A stretch of 7,888 bases of DNA from positions 1-7,888 of the forward strand of contig SLAK01000226.1 of the NCBI GenBank assembly GCA_007126855.1, read 5' to 3'. Source of the DNA: Dehalococcoidia bacterium. Its GTDB lineage: Bacteria; Chloroflexota; Dehalococcoidia; Tepidiformales; Tepidiformaceae. The notes under the pieces were generated by a model. It searched no databases. It was not told the DNA's origin and saw nothing but the letters and a program-made list of their open reading frames with translations. Shown in pieces: positions 6,248 to 7,888 of the stretch. The stretch's first letter is position 1. Every line of letters starts with the position of its first letter. Position numbers and translations under genes: made by a program.

Positions 6248-7647
6248 CGCCGCACCGCCGCCTGGATCACCTGGCCGGCGATAGGGGCGGCCACCTGTGC
6301 CCCTGAGCCGCCGAATTCGACCACCACGGCCACCGCCACCACGGGGTTCTCATAGGGGGCGAAGGCGATAAACCAGGCATGGTTGCCACCTCCCTCGTAT
6401 GCCTCCGCGGTCCCGGTCTTGCCCGCGACGGCAATGCCATCCAGCGCCACGCCGGCTGCCTGGCCCCGGGTTACCACCTCCCGCATCATGCCGCCAACGT
6501 TCGAAGCGACCTGCGGCGAGATGATCCGCCGCTCAGCCGCCGACTCCAACGAGCCACGGTCACGGCCGTTGTCCAGCGCGCGCAGCCCAAGGTGAGGCTC
6601 AGCCATTACCCCATTGTTCGCGATGGTCGCCACGACCATCGCCATTTGCAACGGCGAGATGAACAGCTCGCCCTGGCCGAATGCCGTGCTGGCGAGGAGT
6701 GGTCCTGTGCGCAGGCTTTCGGGGCCAAGCACCTGGTTCGGCGCCGTATCGAGGGTGAAGGGCAACGCGCCGGCCATCCCAAAGCGCCGCGACATCTCAA
6801 GAAGCCGCGGCCAGCCAAGGTCCACGCCAAGCTCGGCGAAAATGGCATTCACCGAGTAGGCATAGGCATCCGTGAACGGGTAGGTGCCGACGCCCTGCGG
6901 GACGTTCGCACAGGAGATCGCGAAGCCCTCCACCACGAATTCGTCTTCGCAGGTCACGATCGTGTCCGGTGCGACAAGCCCGTGCTCGAGCCCTGCCGCG
7001 GCGGTGACAGTCTTGAAAGTTGAGCCGGGCGGGTAGAGCCCCTGGGCCGCACGGTTGAGGATGGGCGCGTCCGGGTCGGTGAACAGCTCGGGGCCGGCGG
7101 TATCGATAGTTGCCGGGTCGTAGCCCGGGTTGCTGACCATGGCCAGCACTTCGCCGTTGCGGGGATCGAGCGCGACGACAGCGCCTTTTCGTCCCGCGAG
7201 CGCGGCATCCGCGGCGCGCTGCACCGCCGGGTCGATCGTGATCTGCACATCGAGCCCGCGGCGGTGGGTGCGGCGGAACTCGGCTTCGAATGCCGCCTGC
7301 CAGCTCCGGCCCTCCTGGCCGATCAGGAAGTCGTTGAAGGCGAGCTCCACCCCCTGGGACCCGAATCGCGGGCTGAGGTAGCCGAGGACGTGCGCAAGGC
7401 TCAGGTCGTGGTAAACGCGCCCCTCGCCGGGGACTGTCTCCGCGAGCACATTGCCGTCGCGGTCCAGGATGCGGCCCCTGGCGGGGTCTGTGTATGCGGT
7501 CAGAAGACGCGGGTTGTGCTGGCTCGTCGCAAGGTCTGTGCGGAACACCTGCCAGTAGGCAAGGGAGCCGAACAGCACAAACACCAGCCCAATGACGATG
7601 AGGCCGGTGTTTTGCAGGCGGCGTTGGAGCGGCTCAGGGCTCAGCAC
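6244..7647 (-). CDS. pbpA: Class B penicillin-binding protein (PbpA/FtsI-like transpeptidase)
   Basis: A 467-residue D,D-transpeptidase that crosslinks peptidoglycan outside the membrane. It has a short cytoplasmic N-terminus, one membrane helix (about 13-34), a short pedestal region starting NPRLLTAYTDPARGRILDRDG (45-65) and a transpeptidase domain (about 150-465). All three active-site motifs are intact: STFK with acylated Ser209 and Lys212, SVN at 265-267, and KTGT at 410-413. Cys233 and Cys246 are spaced as in many class B PBPs. Length and the NPR...RG.I N-terminus match actinobacterial PbpA (about 490 residues) rather than long FtsI with PASTA domains; none are present. The start is GTG at 7647, just after a GAGGT too close to act as a normal ribosome site, whereas a -10 at 7654-7659 suggests a leaderless message. 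It heads the run pbpA-fhaA2-fhaA1-fhaB, and its stop overlaps the next start by 4 bases. Confidence 0.95.
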   Translation of the reverse strand: MLSPEPLQRRLQNTGLIVIGLVFVLFGSLAYWQVFRTDLATSQHNPRLLTAYTDPARGRILDRDGNVLAETVPGEGRVYHDLSLAHVLGYLSPRFGSQGVELAFNDFLIGQEGRSWQAAFEAEFRRTHRRGLDVQITIDPAVQRAADAALAGRKGAVVALDPRNGEVLAMVSNPGYDPATIDTAGPELFTDPDAPILNRAAQGLYPPGSTFKTVTAAAGLEHGLVAPDTIVTCEDEFVVEGFAISCANVPQGVGTYPFTDAYAYSVNAIFAELGVDLGWPRLLEMSRRFGMAGALPFTLDTAPNQVLGPESLRTGPLLASTAFGQGELFISPLQMAMVVATIANNGVMAEPHLGLRALDNGRDRGSLESAAERRIISPQVASNVGGMMREVVTRGQAAGVALDGIAVAGKTGTAEAYEGGGNHAWFIAFAPYENPVVAVAVVVEFGGSGAQVAAPIAGQVIQAAVRR

Positions 7648-7653
7648 ACCTCA

Positions 7654-7659
7654 ATTGTA
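7654..7659 (-). promoter_or_regulatory. -10 element (TACAAT) for a likely leaderless pbpA-fha transcript
   Basis: The minus strand reads TACAAT, five of six matches to TATAAT, ending exactly 6 bases before the GTG start at 7647. Normal -10 to +1 spacing puts the transcription start on or next to the start codon, the arrangement of leaderless promoters. There is no good -35 hexamer 16-18 bases upstream. A tandem repeat 50-85 bases upstream of the GTG could bind an activator instead. Confidence 0.55.
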
Positions 7660-7696
7660 GAAGGCGCCGGTGCTTCGCTCGCGTGGCTCTTACCTT

Positions 7697-7732
7697 TCCT
7701 GCACCTTGGGCCAGTCCTGCACCCTGGGCAAG
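7697..7732. repeat. Tandem pair of 18-bp direct repeats upstream of pbpA
   Basis: Two abutting 18-bp copies, 7697-7714 and 7715-7732, begin TCCTGCACC and share 16 of 18 bases, differing at positions 10 and 16 of the unit. They lie about 50-85 bases upstream of the pbpA GTG, in non-coding sequence. Their position fits an activator or response-regulator binding site, but that is inference from placement only. Confidence 0.65.
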
Positions 7733-7752
7733 TGTGCCCGGCACGAGCAGGA
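7715..7752. terminator. Imperfect hairpin after the right-edge gene; possible U-less terminator
   Basis: Outer arms TCCTGC (7715-7720) and GCAGGA (7747-7752) enclose a perfect inner stem GGGCA/TGCCC (7726-7730, 7735-7739) with a 4-base loop. In the minus direction it begins 16 bases after the TAA of the right-edge gene. No U-tract follows, so an intrinsic terminator is doubtful. It shares bases with the second direct repeat, so the symmetry could instead belong to an operator. Confidence 0.3.
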
Positions 7753-7768
7753 GGGCGGGGCAGGACGA

Positions 7769-7888
7769 TTACTCTCCGAGGCTCCGCTTCAAGTCTTCGA
7801 GCAGCGACGGGTCCTCTTCGAAAACGCGTTTCCCCACGAAATGGATAGGGTCGTGGATACCGCGATCGATCTTGCGCTGGATGAGCAG
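7769..7888 (-). CDS. C-terminal end of an unrecognised protein, cut by the window edge
   Basis: Reading in from the right edge, the minus strand has an open frame of 39 codons ending in TAA at 7769-7771. The peptide is charged and looks helical: it includes QRKIDRGIHDPIHFVG and then EEDPSLLEDLKRSLGE at the C-terminus. High-GC codon use and the clean stop before a non-coding gap support it as a real gene end. I do not recognise the family and assign no function. It is followed by the hairpin and the pbpA promoter region, so it is probably a separate transcription unit from pbpA. Confidence 0.6.
   Translation of the reverse strand: MLIQRKIDRGIHDPIHFVGKRVFEEDPSLLEDLKRSLGE

Noticed and set aside
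7264..7848. A 194-codon plus-strand open frame crossing the pbpA start, the intergenic region and the right-edge gene
   Set aside because: It is antisense to the well-supported pbpA N-terminus and covers the repeats and promoter; no recognisable protein features.

Overview
This is a gene-dense (about 97% coding), high-GC bacterial window. Seven complete protein-coding genes and two edge-truncated ones are visible; no RNA gene, CRISPR array or insertion sequence was seen. The content points to a Chloroflexota-like lineage (for example Dehalococcoidia or Tepidiformia), with Actinomycetota as the alternative. The reasons are FhaA-type DUF3662+FHA proteins linked to pbpA and rodA, a Ser/Thr kinase with an HCDVKP catalytic loop and a long extracellular Thr-Pro tail, and a luciferase-like oxidoreductase paired with an acetoacetate-decarboxylase-like protein. 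The taxonomic call is inference from protein style only.

Layout, left to right. Positions 1-1548, minus strand: a two-gene metabolic unit, an LLM-class flavin-dependent oxidoreductase followed by a partial acetoacetate-decarboxylase-family protein, with stop and start sharing one base (TAATG). Positions 1630-2943, minus: a membrane-anchored Ser/Thr kinase with no PASTA domains. Positions 2953-4239, plus: a RodA/FtsW-family glycosyltransferase, divergent from the kinase with only about 9 bp between start codons and convergent with the FHA genes with a 10-bp 3' overlap. Positions 4230-7647, minus: a tight run pbpA (class B PBP) - fhaA-like 2 - fhaA-like 1 - fhaB-like, with 4-base stop/start overlaps at two of its three junctions and only non-ATG starts. 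Positions 7648-7768: the longest intergenic stretch, with a near-consensus -10 placed for a leaderless pbpA mRNA, a tandem 18-bp repeat and an imperfect hairpin. Positions 7769-7888, minus: the C-terminal 39 codons of an unrecognised gene.

Read together, the central block is a rearranged version of the mycobacterial fhaA-fhaB-pstP-rodA-pbpA-pknA-pknB locus. RodA polymerises glycan strands from lipid II, PbpA crosslinks them, the kinase can phosphorylate partners, and the FHA proteins can bind phosphothreonine and recruit or tune the machinery. Departures from that model are the inverted rodA, a duplicated FhaA-type gene, a non-RD kinase without PASTA repeats, and no PP2C phosphatase in the window. 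No wholly new system is evident; the oddities lie in these architectural variations.
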